Program-made: the position numbers and the translations under genes
Shown here: positions 35,168 through 44,415 of the stretch, piece by piece
Layout of the letters: each line of letters begins with the position of its first letter
How positions within the stretch are numbered: position 1 is the first letter of the stretch
NCBI GenBank assembly: GCA_026014545.1
Contig: JAOZIH010000001.1
Span: 186,001 to 250,000 of the forward strand
Direction: 5' to 3'
Source of the DNA: Candidatus Bathyarchaeota archaeon
GTDB taxonomy: Archaea > Thermoproteota > Bathyarchaeia > Bathyarchaeales > Bathycorpusculaceae
Length of the DNA stretch: 64,000 nt
The notes under the pieces: model-generated
Told to the model about the DNA's origin: nothing
Databases searched by the model: none
The model's input: the letters and a program-made list of their open reading frames with translations, nothing else

Positions 35168-35691
35168 AGCATTTTCTCTTTTACAACAGTTAAAATGTCG
35201 CTTGGTTTAATAAGAGACAAGCCCGTGAACCCGCCGACAACTTCGATTAGCAAAATTTTGTCTGGCTTTTCTAAGTCAACTCGCCTGGTTATGCCTTCGG
35301 CAGCAGCTTTGATGAAGTCGCTGGCGTGGATGCTTGTGAAACGCTTCTCCACCGTAACTCTGAAGGTCTCATCGGCGTCGATGCGCAGTGAGAGCTCCGC
35401 GGCGACGCGTTTCACCTCGTCTAAATCAGTGCGTACAACTTTTTCAACGGGAATAACGCGTAGAGTATAGCGAAACTTGTACGGCTGCTCCTGCAGAATA
35501 GCACGCAATTTCTCTATAGCCACAGATGGGTTGAATACGGTTTTCGCTGCAATTAAGCCGCTGATTCCAGTTTTGCCGACAACAGCCTCAGAATCCCCCA
35601 GATCATCCTTGAGCAAGTAAAGTAGCTCATAACATGCGGGTTTCTCGTTTCCACGTGAAGTGGTAGCTAAAAGATTGAAGTTCTCAAGCAA
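35164..35691 (-). CDS. THUMP-domain RNA-binding protein
   Basis: Single THUMP domain protein of 175 residues, like Tan1, the tRNA-binding partner that helps cytidine acetylation. FNLLATTSRGNEKPACYELL opens it and RFTSIHASDFIKAAAEGITR followed by LEKPDKILLIEVVGGFTGLS is the RNA-binding core. No catalytic domain. An adaptor role for tRNA modification is likely but the enzyme partner is not next door. Confidence 0.87.
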   Translation of the reverse strand: MLENFNLLATTSRGNEKPACYELLYLLKDDLGDSEAVVGKTGISGLIAAKTVFNPSVAIEKLRAILQEQPYKFRYTLRVIPVEKVVRTDLDEVKRVAAELSLRIDADETFRVTVEKRFTSIHASDFIKAAAEGITRRVDLEKPDKILLIEVVGGFTGLSLIKPSDILTVVKEKML

Positions 35692-35894
35692 TGTTTTCCG
35701 CTCATCAGCAGTCGCTTTTAATGGTCAGTGCAGGTCTGTGGCTTTTCTCACAGCTTAACGCTCGAAGCCGTCGCCTCACATCATTCCACTATGTGAAGTG
35801 GGAAACCGCGGATTTATCCGTTTTGATAACTTACAATGCATTATGCTTAAATGTAGACTCTTTTCCCTTCTCTATTCAAAAAGGGCGAGGCAAA

Positions 35895-36857
35895 ATGCGA
35901 AAAGCTTGCAAGCCTGTTATTGCTGTTCACGGCGGCGCGGGCACTTGGGACCCTGAACGTAGCCAAGCAGCATTGAAAAGCGTCAAAGAAGCCGCTGAAA
36001 CAGGCTTTAAAACGATGCGCGGGGGCGGCTCAGCAGTTGACGCTGTTGTTGAAGCAGTTGCGTTCATGGAGGACTCAGGCAACTTTAACGCTGGCGCAGG
36101 TTCAGCGCTGAATATTGAGAAGCGCGTAGAGATGGAAGCTTCCGTGATGGATGGGGCTACGCTACAGGCGGGCGCCGCGGCGCTCTTGAGCGACGTGCGG
36201 AATCCTGTGCGTTTGGCGCGGCTTGTGATGGAGAAAACGGATCATGTTTTCGTTGTAGGCAAGGGCGCTGACGATTTAGCGCGCATGTTTGGTTTAGAAA
36301 GGCGGCAATCCGTCACGGCGGCTCAGCTTGAGCGTTACCAGGCACAGTTGAAGAGTCTTCTCGCAGGCAGCGGCTATCTGCCGCGGCTGGCAGACTTGAT
36401 TAAGGCGCATCCTGAGGTTTTTCAGCTTGAAACGGTAGGCGCTGTGGCATTGGACTGCGCTGGCAATGTGGCTGCCGCGACATCCACAGGCGGGTTCCCG
36501 CTGAAGTTGGCGGGCAGAATAGGTGATTCGCCTTCGATTGGATGCGGCACCTACGCGGATAACCGTTCAGGCGCTTGCTCTGCATCAGGCGTCGGCGAGA
36601 TAGCAATCAGGCTTGTGCTGGCTAAAACCGTCTGCGACTACATGGGGAATGGGAGAGCACCGCAGGAAGCTGCCGAAGACGCCATAGCGCTCATAAAAGA
36701 GCGCATTCCAAACTCATATAATGTCATGGGCTTGATTGCGGTTGATGTTAATGGGAGAATAGGCGCTGCTCATAGCACGTCTAATCTCTGCTGGGCTTAC
36801 ATGACCGCGGCGCTTGAGGAGCCTGTGGCTTCGCTGAAAGCCAAACTTGTAAAGTAA
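35895..36857 (+). CDS. Isoaspartyl peptidase/L-asparaginase (Ntn hydrolase)
   Basis: Plant-type asparaginase made as a precursor that self-cleaves before the Thr of TVGAVALD near residue 180 of the precursor, freeing the nucleophile. PVIAVHGGAGTWDPE near the start, GNFNAGAGSALN and IGCGTYADNRSGACSASGVGE are conserved. I start it at the ATG at 35895, which has GAGG 4 nt upstream and begins the family sequence, though the frame is open to 35691. At 320 residues it has normal length. Hydrolyses isoaspartyl dipeptides or asparagine. Confidence 0.93.
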   Translation: MRKACKPVIAVHGGAGTWDPERSQAALKSVKEAAETGFKTMRGGGSAVDAVVEAVAFMEDSGNFNAGAGSALNIEKRVEMEASVMDGATLQAGAAALLSDVRNPVRLARLVMEKTDHVFVVGKGADDLARMFGLERRQSVTAAQLERYQAQLKSLLAGSGYLPRLADLIKAHPEVFQLETVGAVALDCAGNVAAATSTGGFPLKLAGRIGDSPSIGCGTYADNRSGACSASGVGEIAIRLVLAKTVCDYMGNGRAPQEAAEDAIALIKERIPNSYNVMGLIAVDVNGRIGAAHSTSNLCWAYMTAALEEPVASLKAKLVK

Positions 36858-36947
36858 AATGATGCCACCAGAGAGAATACTGGGGCGGAAAACAGCGATT
36901 TTGTCTGCGTTTCTGCAGAAGACTACGACAGTTGACGAATGAAAATG

Positions 36948-36976
36948 TTTAAAGCGCGCCAGTGTAAAGCTACACT
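36948..36976 (+). promoter_or_regulatory. Promoter and inverted repeat of the micropeptide gene
   Basis: TTTAAA (36948-36953) is a reasonable TATA core. AGTGTA-AAGC-TACACT (36961-36976) is a perfect 6-bp inverted repeat with a 4-nt centre, lying between that element and the Shine-Dalgarno. It could be an operator or a small hairpin in the leader. Confidence 0.45.
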
Positions 36977-37008
36977 ACTACCCGAACTCCTATTGGAGGT
37001 GAAAAAGG

Positions 37009-37077
37009 ATGGTGTTCGAAGAAGACGAGGAATGGGAAGAAATCGAAGACGAAGAATGGGAAGAAGAAGAATGGTAA
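37009..37077 (+). CDS. 22-residue hyperacidic micropeptide with WEEEEW ending
   Basis: MVFEEDEEWEEIEDEE followed by WEEEEW: 14 Glu/Asp, three Trp in a four-to-eight spacing, no basic residue. GGAGGTGA (36995-37002), a perfect match to the archaeal anti-SD, lies 6 nt before the ATG, which strongly supports translation. A TATA-like element and an inverted repeat precede it and a T-rich stretch follows. Too short for family assignment. The sequence suggests an intrinsically disordered, charge-based binder (basic protein, RNA-binding protein or metal). Confidence 0.6.
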   Translation: MVFEEDEEWEEIEDEEWEEEEW

Positions 37078-37262
37078 CCAGCATTGTGGAAAACACCTTT
37101 TTCACATCTTTCTTTCGTATGCTTTGATATTTTAAGCCTTATTTTTCCATGCGGGATTGACCGAGTTTAGCAAGCGAAGCTGGCATTTTTTAATTTTTCT
37201 TCTTTTCCAGCGAGGTTACTGTTTATAACTAAGCTGACTTCATTATTGAGGTTGAGTTTGCC

Positions 37263-39056
37263 ATGACCCGAGTTGCTGTAATAGACGCGGACAAATGCAA
37301 AGTGAAAAAGTGTAATCAGCTTTGCGTGAGTTTCTGTCCCATGGTGCGAAGCCGCGTGGAAGCCATACGCATAGAAGGCAACAAGGCGATAATTTCGGAA
37401 AGGTTGTGCAGCGGCTGCGGCATCTGCGTAAAAAAATGCCCTTTTCAAGCTATTAGCATCGTTAATCTTCCAGATGAGTTGGAAAAGGACTGCAGCCACC
37501 GCTTCGCCGCGAACAGCTTCAAACTTTTTAGGCTGCCGACGCCTTCGCCGGGCATGGTTTTGGGCTTGCTGGGGCAAAATGGCATAGGCAAAACCACTAC
37601 TTTGAAGGTGCTTTCAGGCGAGTTAAAACCTAACCTGGGCAGATACGATAATCCGCCTGAGTGGGACGAGATAATTCAGTACTATCGTGGTTCGACGCTG
37701 CAGGAATATTTCCAGCGGATGAGTCAGAACAATCTCAAAGTGGCGCATAAGCCGCAGTATGTGGATAAGATTCCAAAAGTGGTTTCAGGCAAAGTTGGCG
37801 AGTTGCTTGAGAAAGTGGATGAGAGAAAAATCTTGGATAGACTTGCCGCTGATCTGGAGCTCACGAAGATTTGGGACCGCCCCTTGAATGTACTCAGTGG
37901 CGGTGAGCTGCAACGTGTCGCTGTGGCAGCAGCCCTAAGCCGCGAAGCAGATGTTTACCTCTTTGATGAGCCTTCCAGCTATTTGGATGTGAAGCAGCGG
38001 TTGCAGGTAGCCAAAGCCATTAGAAGCCTTAAGCTGCAGGAGAAAACCATAATCGTGGCTGAGCATGACCTAGCCATAATTGATTACTTGTCTGATCAGA
38101 TCTGCATCTTTTACGGTCAGCCAGGCGTCTACGGCGTGGTTTCCCACGTACATGGCGTACGCACAGGCATAAACATCTACCTACAAGGCTACATTCCCGA
38201 CGAGAACATGCTGTTCAGGAGAGAAGCCATAATCTTTCATGAGAAGCCGCCTGCAACGGGCACAAGCGGCGGCGAACCCTTGCTGCGGTGGGGGCGCATA
38301 GAGAAAACGTTTGAAGGTTTCAAGCTTGTTGCTGAACCAGGCGAAATAAGGCGCGGCGAAATCATCGGCATCATGGGGCCAAACGGTATTGGAAAGACCA
38401 CTTTCGTTAAGATTCTAGCGGGGCTTGAGGAGACAGATGACAAGCAGAAGCTGGGCACGTTGACGGTAAGCTACAAGCCGCAGTACATCGCCGCTGATTA
38501 TAATGGCACGGTTCAAGAGCTTCTTATGGGGGTTGCTAAGGAAAATTTCACGGCGAGCTGGTATAAAACCGAGATTCTTCAGCCCTTAAAGATTAATCTG
38601 CTCTTGGATAGGAACGTGATGGAGCTCAGCGGCGGAGAACTGCAGAAAGTCGCCATCGCCGCCTGCTTGTCGCGCAAGGCGGATCTGCTTCTGCTGGATG
38701 AGCCAAGCGCCTACTTGGACGTGGAGGAAAGGCTGAATATGGCGCGCACGCTACGGCGTGTTGTCGAAGCGCATAATGTGCCAGCCTTTGTCGTGGAGCA
38801 TGACGTGGTCGCGCAGGACTTCCTTGCAGATAGGCTCATGGTGTTCAGCGGAGAACCAGGCGTGAAAGGCTTTGCGAATTCGCCTACAAGCCTGCGAAGC
38901 GGAATGAACGCCTTCTTAAAAGAGATGAACATCACCTTCCGCCGAGACCCAACCACGAGGCGGCCAAGGGTTAACAAGGAAGGCTCAAAACTTGATGTTT
39001 ACCAGAAGCAAATTGGCGAATATTATTATACACGTTTGCGGCAAAAAGAAGAGTAG
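37263..39056 (+). CDS. Ribosome recycling ATPase ABCE1/Rli1
   Basis: N-terminal [4Fe-4S] domain of about 75 residues with the eight cysteines of ABCE1 (CKVKKCNQLCVSFCP and CSGCGICVKKCP), then two ABC domains: Walker A GQNGIGKTTT and GPNGIGKTTF, signatures LSGGELQRVAV and LSGGELQKVAI, and Walker B LFDEPSSYLDV and LLDEPSAYLDV. It splits ribosomes after termination. The length of 597 residues is as expected. GAGGTTGA precedes the ATG. Confidence 0.98.
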   Translation: MTRVAVIDADKCKVKKCNQLCVSFCPMVRSRVEAIRIEGNKAIISERLCSGCGICVKKCPFQAISIVNLPDELEKDCSHRFAANSFKLFRLPTPSPGMVLGLLGQNGIGKTTTLKVLSGELKPNLGRYDNPPEWDEIIQYYRGSTLQEYFQRMSQNNLKVAHKPQYVDKIPKVVSGKVGELLEKVDERKILDRLAADLELTKIWDRPLNVLSGGELQRVAVAAALSREADVYLFDEPSSYLDVKQRLQVAKAIRSLKLQEKTIIVAEHDLAIIDYLSDQICIFYGQPGVYGVVSHVHGVRTGINIYLQGYIPDENMLFRREAIIFHEKPPATGTSGGEPLLRWGRIEKTFEGFKLVAEPGEIRRGEIIGIMGPNGIGKTTFVKILAGLEETDDKQKLGTLTVSYKPQYIAADYNGTVQELLMGVAKENFTASWYKTEILQPLKINLLLDRNVMELSGGELQKVAIAACLSRKADLLLLDEPSAYLDVEERLNMARTLRRVVEAHNVPAFVVEHDVVAQDFLADRLMVFSGEPGVKGFANSPTSLRSGMNAFLKEMNITFRRDPTTRRPRVNKEGSKLDVYQKQIGEYYYTRLRQKEE

Positions 39057-39170
39057 ACCAAGCTTGCGTCGAATTTTTTCCCTGAAAGCTGCAGTTAACT
39101 TAAAGAGTAAGCATGAATATATCCATAAGAAATTAATCATGAGAAAGGAAAATATTGGTGGAGGCTAGAA

Positions 39171-40694
39171 GTGGCGCAAGCAACCTTTGAGGAAATCAGC
39201 GCATCCGACTTTTTCTACCGCAACCGCGACATTGCAGGCTTCACTAACCCGTCTAGAGCAATATTCGCGGCGATACGCGAGCTCGTGGAGAACTCACTGG
39301 ATGCTGCTGAAAGCCAAAAGATACCTCCGGACATTTATGTACGCCTCTCTTTTGAGGGCGAAGCCAGCAAAGACACGCAAATTTACAAGCTGAGAGTCGA
39401 AGACAACGGCTGCGGAATTCACCCGCGGTATATTCCCTCAGCTTTTGGACAGGTGCTTTATGGCTCAAAGTATAAGCTGAAACAGATGCGGGGCACCTTC
39501 GGCTTAGGCGGCAAAATGGCGGTACTCTACGGGCAGATTACGACTCATCAGCCAGCCTACATCACCTCAAGCACTGGCCTGCCTAAGATTTACTCGTTTA
39601 AGCTGATGATTGACATTCAGCGGAACCGCCCCATAATTCTCGACCGCAAAGTGCTCATCAACAAGGAGCAGTGGCACGGCACGATTGTTGAGTTTACGCT
39701 TGAAGGCGATTACCTCCGTGCCAGATCCAAGATTCTGGAGTATTTTAAGCAGACAGCAATGGTGAACCCTTACGCGAATTTGACGTTTGTCGATCCAAAA
39801 GGTAGGCTTTACAAGTTTACTAGAGCAACCACGGACATGCCTAACCCGCCCCAGGAGACGGAGCCCCACCCCTACGGCGTTGACGTGGAGCTTCTCCAGA
39901 GGCTTATCCAAGTCACGCCGCATAAGAACATGCTGGATTTTCTGAAACATCACTTCCACAGAGTCGGCGACGTCACGGCGCAGAAGTTCCTAGAATTCAG
40001 CGGCTTAAACCCCTCAAAGAATCCCAAGAAACTTTCGCATGAGGAAATTGTGCGGTTAATGCATAATTTGAAGAAGTTTAAGGATTTTCTGCCGCCTGAC
40101 GCCAGCTGTTTATCGCCCTTGGGTGAAGAGTTGTTGAAGGCGGGAATCTCGAAGGAACTTAAGCCCGAGTATCTTGTTGTTCATCAGCGTAAGCCAGCAA
40201 CTTACGCTGGGCACCCATTCATCGTGGAGCTGGGCATTGCCTATGGTGGAGAAGTCCCAAGTAAGGGTAGCTTTACAATTTACCGTTTCGCTAACAGGAT
40301 TCCGCTGCTTTATGACGAGGCAAGTGATGTTTCGTTTAGAGTTATAAGCAACATGAACTGGCGCAGGTACAAGGTTTCGCTTGACATGCCCATCGCGATT
40401 GTGGTGCACATCTGCAGCACCAAAGTGCCCTACAAGACGGTTGGTAAAGAATTCATTGCAGACCGCCCTGAGGTTAGAAGGGAAATAGCGAACGCCCTGC
40501 GCGAAGCAGCCCGTCAACTTCAACATTTCCTATCTAAGCGTGAGCATGTGGATAAAGAGCGCAAGCGGCTCGGCATATTCGCTAAGTACCTGCCGAAAAT
40601 TGCCCAGTTTTCCGCGGCGCTTGCTGGAAAGGAGAAACTTCCGGATATAGAAAGATTGTTAAAGAGTGTGCAGAAGTATGGAGACGAAGCGTAA
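39171..40694 (+). CDS. top6B: DNA topoisomerase VI subunit B
   Basis: GHKL-type ATPase subunit of the type IIB topoisomerase. ELVENSLDAAE holds the catalytic Glu and Mg-binding Asn, VEDNGCGIH is the G1 loop, and GTFGLGGKMAV the ATP lid. A helix-2-turn-helix insert and a transducer domain follow (LVVHQRKPATYAGHPF and on). At 507 residues it is close to normal. GTG start behind GGAGG. Overlaps the subunit A start by 17 bases. Confidence 0.97.
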   Translation: MAQATFEEISASDFFYRNRDIAGFTNPSRAIFAAIRELVENSLDAAESQKIPPDIYVRLSFEGEASKDTQIYKLRVEDNGCGIHPRYIPSAFGQVLYGSKYKLKQMRGTFGLGGKMAVLYGQITTHQPAYITSSTGLPKIYSFKLMIDIQRNRPIILDRKVLINKEQWHGTIVEFTLEGDYLRARSKILEYFKQTAMVNPYANLTFVDPKGRLYKFTRATTDMPNPPQETEPHPYGVDVELLQRLIQVTPHKNMLDFLKHHFHRVGDVTAQKFLEFSGLNPSKNPKKLSHEEIVRLMHNLKKFKDFLPPDASCLSPLGEELLKAGISKELKPEYLVVHQRKPATYAGHPFIVELGIAYGGEVPSKGSFTIYRFANRIPLLYDEASDVSFRVISNMNWRRYKVSLDMPIAIVVHICSTKVPYKTVGKEFIADRPEVRREIANALREAARQLQHFLSKREHVDKERKRLGIFAKYLPKIAQFSAALAGKEKLPDIERLLKSVQKYGDEA

Positions 40695-41769
40695 ATATAG
40701 TGTAACTGAAAAGAAAAGTGAAGTTATAAGTAGCTTGAAGGATTTTGGCTCAAAAATTTATGAGCAAATGGAGAAGGGAGATTTCCCCTCTATCACCATG
40801 CCCAGTCGCTCTACACAGAACATCTATTACGACATGAATCTCCGCCAGTTCATTTTAGGCGACAAAAGCGTGCGCAGAAGCGCCCGGAACATTCGCCATG
40901 TTAAGCCGTTCACGCAGCTTGTGTGGGTTGCACGATTCTCGCATGAGCTTACTACGCAGCGCAAGACATCCACTTTAAGAGACGTTTACTATTCCGCCCA
41001 AGCATACGAAATGACATTCAAGGATCAGCAGGAATCAGACAACATCATCACCGACTTGGAAACCGTTCTCGGCCTTTCACGAGAAGACTTCAACATCTTC
41101 CCAGAGGAACGCTCCGCAGTCTTCGGCGACCTCACCATAGAATACACGGTTCCAGGCTACGAAGGCAAAACGTTGAACTTAACCACGCATCCAGACGGTG
41201 TCTTAATCGGCCCAGCGTTAACTTCCGCCGAGTTCGTAAACACTACAGCCGACAAAATTATAGCCATAGAGAAAGGCGGCTTGTTCACGCGGTTCATCGA
41301 AGAAAACGTGCACAAAAAGTTTAACGCTTTGCTGGTGCTAACCGCGGGGCAAGCGCCGCGGGCGACGAGGCACTTCATTAGGCGGCTGCACACTGAACTG
41401 AACCTGCCAGTGTACATCTTCACAGACGGCGACCCATGGGGAATGCACATAGCCATGGTCATCATAAGCGGCTCCGCAAACGCGGCGCATCTGCGCGAGT
41501 TGAACACGCCTGACGCAAAATGGAGCGGCGTCTGGGCAACTGACATCGTCAACTATAAGCTGCCCACGGATCCACTGGACGAAGTGGACATTAAACGACT
41601 TTATGAACTGCAGAAGGACCCGCGATATAAGGAAGATCCACTGTGGCAGAGGGAAATCAAGACGTTTCTGAAAATCAGGCGGAAGGCTGAGCAAGAGGCA
41701 TTCAGCCGCTACGGCCTAACCTACATTGTGGATGAATACTTGCCTGCAAAACTCGAAGAAACAAAGTAG
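40678..41769 (+). CDS. top6A: DNA topoisomerase VI subunit A (Spo11-like)
   Basis: DNA-cleaving subunit. The active-site Tyr lies in the winged-helix segment TLRDVYYSAQAY near residue 105. The Toprim acidic residues are in IIAIEKGGLFTR and the D-x-D of VYIFTDGDPWGMH. The start at ATG 40678 inside the end of the B gene gives 363 residues. Typical archaeal arrangement, B before A. Confidence 0.97.
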   Translation: METKRKYSVTEKKSEVISSLKDFGSKIYEQMEKGDFPSITMPSRSTQNIYYDMNLRQFILGDKSVRRSARNIRHVKPFTQLVWVARFSHELTTQRKTSTLRDVYYSAQAYEMTFKDQQESDNIITDLETVLGLSREDFNIFPEERSAVFGDLTIEYTVPGYEGKTLNLTTHPDGVLIGPALTSAEFVNTTADKIIAIEKGGLFTRFIEENVHKKFNALLVLTAGQAPRATRHFIRRLHTELNLPVYIFTDGDPWGMHIAMVIISGSANAAHLRELNTPDAKWSGVWATDIVNYKLPTDPLDEVDIKRLYELQKDPRYKEDPLWQREIKTFLKIRRKAEQEAFSRYGLTYIVDEYLPAKLEETK

Positions 41770-41930
41770 CCGCACCAATCAAATAAATTCACACGCAGAC
41801 AAACCACTTCTTAGCATTCATTAGCAAGCGTGAAAACACGTGAATTATTCGGTTGAATGCGAAAGTGTAAAATAACCCCTACTGTTTATTGTAAAAAAGC
41901 ATCGGAACAAAATAAGGGAATGAACAAGAC

Positions 41931-42131
41931 ATGAGCGAAGAAGACACATTCTGGCTATCACTAGCCGAAAAATTCCTCGGCGTCCTCCTCACAATAATAG
42001 GCGCATTATTCCTATACTTCACAGCCACAAGCACCGGCGCGCTAGGCGCCTTCAGCGGGCTCTTCGGCTTCTTAGGCATCGCTGTTTTAGTAGTTGGCGT
42101 TTTCCTGCTTTTGGTTAGGCCGCCGGAATAG
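41931..42131 (+). CDS. Two-helix membrane miniprotein, unknown
   Basis: 66 residues starting MSEEDTFWLSLAEKFLGVLL, with two Gly/Ala/Phe-rich membrane helices and a short C-terminal tail RPPE. Its N terminus is acidic and probably cytoplasmic. No family is certain. It is convergent with the zinc-ribbon/DUF4342 gene, 2 bp away. This juxtaposition with a membrane-associated protein suggests a loose functional link but no more. Confidence 0.65.
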   Translation: MSEEDTFWLSLAEKFLGVLLTIIGALFLYFTATSTGALGAFSGLFGFLGIAVLVVGVFLLLVRPPE

Positions 42132-42133
42132 GC

Positions 42134-42451
42134 TTATTCTCTCCGCTCAACTACTATTCTGCAGTTTGTAGCCAACGCGGCGATGACGCCTAGGGCTGCC
42201 AGCCAAGGCGCTAATACGGTGCCGATGACGCCGACGGTGACGGGAATTTCAAGCAGAGCTTTTCCCTTCTCGTCTTTCACGATTATGCGGGTTACATTTC
42301 CTTCATGCAGTAGCTCTTTAACGCGGTCAACAAGGTTGCTGGCTGAGACGCTGAATTCTTCTCGCGAGACTTTGGGGGCTGCGGCGCCGCAGACGGGGCA
42401 GAATTTGTCATCCTCCTTAAGGGGCGCACCACATTTTGTGCAAAAAGGCAA
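42134..42451 (-). CDS. Zinc-ribbon plus DUF4342-like protein
   Basis: 105 residues. An N-terminal zinc ribbon (CTKCGAPLKEDDKFCPVCG) is followed by a DUF4342-type segment: a helix (SNLVDRVKELLHEGNVTRII), a strand hairpin (VKDEKGKALLEIPVTVGVIG) and a hydrophobic C-terminal part (APWLAALGVIAALA) that would associate with the membrane. Function of the family is unknown. Confidence 0.75.
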   Translation of the reverse strand: MPFCTKCGAPLKEDDKFCPVCGAAAPKVSREEFSVSASNLVDRVKELLHEGNVTRIIVKDEKGKALLEIPVTVGVIGTVLAPWLAALGVIAALATNCRIVVERRE

Positions 42452-42601
42452 GCGCGCTCACCTCACTGTGCAGAGGCGGAAGCACGCTTAAAAATATTGC
42501 TGAAATGGAGTTTATCCGCGTGCTGAGTGTTTATTAAGCAATGTCGCATTAGTTTCTGTCAGCTTTGCCTATGAATTATAATAGCAGAAGGATGCGTTCA
42601 A

Positions 42602-44383
42602 ATGCCTATCCGCCAACCAATAGTATGCGTACTCGGCCACGTGGATACAGGCAAGACTCTGCTTTTAGATAAAATCAGAAAGACAAGTGTGCAGGCAAGA
42701 GAAGCAGGCGGCATGACCCAGCATATAGGCGCAAGCTTCTTCCCTGTTGAAACGCTCAAGCAGCTTATGGGCCCGCTGCTTTCCGCACTCAAAGGTGAAA
42801 TACAGATTCCCGGCTTATTGATTATCGACACACCGGGGCATGAAGCTTTTACGAATTTGCGGCGGAGAGGCGGAAGTGTTGCGGACATAGCCATCCTTGT
42901 AATCGACATCCTAAAGGGCTTTGAAGCTCAAACTTACGAGTGCATAGAAATTTTGAGGTCGCGTAAAACGCCTTTTATAGTGGCGGTTAACAAAATTGAC
43001 CGTATTTCAGGCTGGAAGCCTCAGCCGGACACGCCTTTCTATAAGTCCTATGCAATGCAGGACGCGTATGTTAAAGAAAGTGTGGATAACAAGCTCTACG
43101 AGATAATGGGCACGTTTTCCCGTTTAGGTTTCCGCGCTAACCGCTTTGACCAAATCACAGATTTCACAACCACGATTGCGTTGGTTCCTACAAGCGCGAA
43201 AACAGGCGAGGGCCTACACGAGCTGCTCATGGTGCTCGTGGGCTTAACGCAGCAGTACTTGAAGAAGCAGCTACAGACCACGGAAGGCCCGGCGAAGGGG
43301 TCAGTTCTCGAAATTAAAGAGGAACCAGGCTTAGGCTTGACGCTGAACACCATAATTTATGATGGCGTGCTTAAGAAGGATGATTTAATCGTTATAGGCG
43401 GCAAAGAAAAGCCCATTATAACCAGTATAAGAGCGATTCTCGTGCCTAAGCCGCTGGATGAAATCCGAGACCCACGCGACAGATTCTCCTCAGTCGACTG
43501 CGTTTCAGCAGCTGCAGGTGTGAAGATAGTTGCTTCAGACTTGGAAGGTGCCCTTGCAGGCTCATCCTTATACGCTGTACCGCCAGGCGAAGACCCCACG
43601 AAGTACGCGCGGCTTGTCAGCGAGGAAATTGAGAAAATCAGAATCTCCACAGACACAGAAGGCATAATTCTGAAAGCGGACACGCTTGGGTCTCTGGAAG
43701 CCATCGCGGAAATTCTGAAGCAGAACAATGTGCAAGTCAGAATCGCTGATGTGGGCGACATATCAAAAAGAGACGTTATAGAAGCCTCGATAGTAAAGGA
43801 GCATGAGCCGCTTTACGGAGTTATCTTGGCGTTCAACGTCAAGGTTCTGCCAGACGCACAGGAAGAAGCAGAAGCCAGAAAAGTCCAGATATTCAGAGAA
43901 CAAATCATCTATCACCTGGTAGAGAACTATTTGAAGTGGCTTAAAGCTCAACGCGAATCCAAACTTGCACAGGAATTTGAGAACCTCATCAAGCCAGGGA
44001 AAATCCTCGTCTTGGAAGGCTACGTTTTCAGACGGGCAAAACCCGCAATCTTCGGTGTAGAAATCCTCGGCGGCCAATTGAAGCCCAAGTATCAGCTTAT
44101 AAGGGCTGATGACGGCGCAGACTTAGGCGAAGTTCAGCAGATACAGGACAAGGGCAAGGCCATCTCTGAAGCCAAGCAGGGCATGCAGGTGGCTATATCC
44201 ATGGACAAGCCAATAGTCGGCAGACATGTTTTCGAGAAGGATATACTCTACGTGAAAGTGCCCGAATCCGACGCGAAAGCGCTGTTGACTACGTACATGG
44301 ATAAGCTTACGGCAGACGAGCAAGAAGTCCTGAAAGAATACGCTGAAGCAATGCGCAAAAAGGCACCATTCTGGGGAGCATAA
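42602..44383 (+). CDS. infB: Translation initiation factor aIF5B (IF2 homologue)
   Basis: GTPase for subunit joining. G1 GHVDTGKTLLLDKI near residue 12, G3 DTPGHEAF, G4 NKID, and G5 around PTSAKTGEG. Switch 1 is GGMTQHIGAS. Domains II-IV follow and the C-terminal helical region ends at KKAPFWGA. The length of 593 residues matches archaeal aIF5B without the eukaryotic N-terminal extension. No intein, which some archaeal versions carry. Confidence 0.97.
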   Translation: MPIRQPIVCVLGHVDTGKTLLLDKIRKTSVQAREAGGMTQHIGASFFPVETLKQLMGPLLSALKGEIQIPGLLIIDTPGHEAFTNLRRRGGSVADIAILVIDILKGFEAQTYECIEILRSRKTPFIVAVNKIDRISGWKPQPDTPFYKSYAMQDAYVKESVDNKLYEIMGTFSRLGFRANRFDQITDFTTTIALVPTSAKTGEGLHELLMVLVGLTQQYLKKQLQTTEGPAKGSVLEIKEEPGLGLTLNTIIYDGVLKKDDLIVIGGKEKPIITSIRAILVPKPLDEIRDPRDRFSSVDCVSAAAGVKIVASDLEGALAGSSLYAVPPGEDPTKYARLVSEEIEKIRISTDTEGIILKADTLGSLEAIAEILKQNNVQVRIADVGDISKRDVIEASIVKEHEPLYGVILAFNVKVLPDAQEEAEARKVQIFREQIIYHLVENYLKWLKAQRESKLAQEFENLIKPGKILVLEGYVFRRAKPAIFGVEILGGQLKPKYQLIRADDGADLGEVQQIQDKGKAISEAKQGMQVAISMDKPIVGRHVFEKDILYVKVPESDAKALLTTYMDKLTADEQEVLKEYAEAMRKKAPFWGA

Positions 44384-44415
44384 CCCCTTAAAAATTGAGC
44401 GCGAGCTAAATATCC

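Noticed and set aside
36939-37127. Overlapping frame with an Arg-rich peptide
   Set aside because: It reads the acidic micropeptide region in another frame, has no Shine-Dalgarno, and gives an improbable poly-Arg protein.
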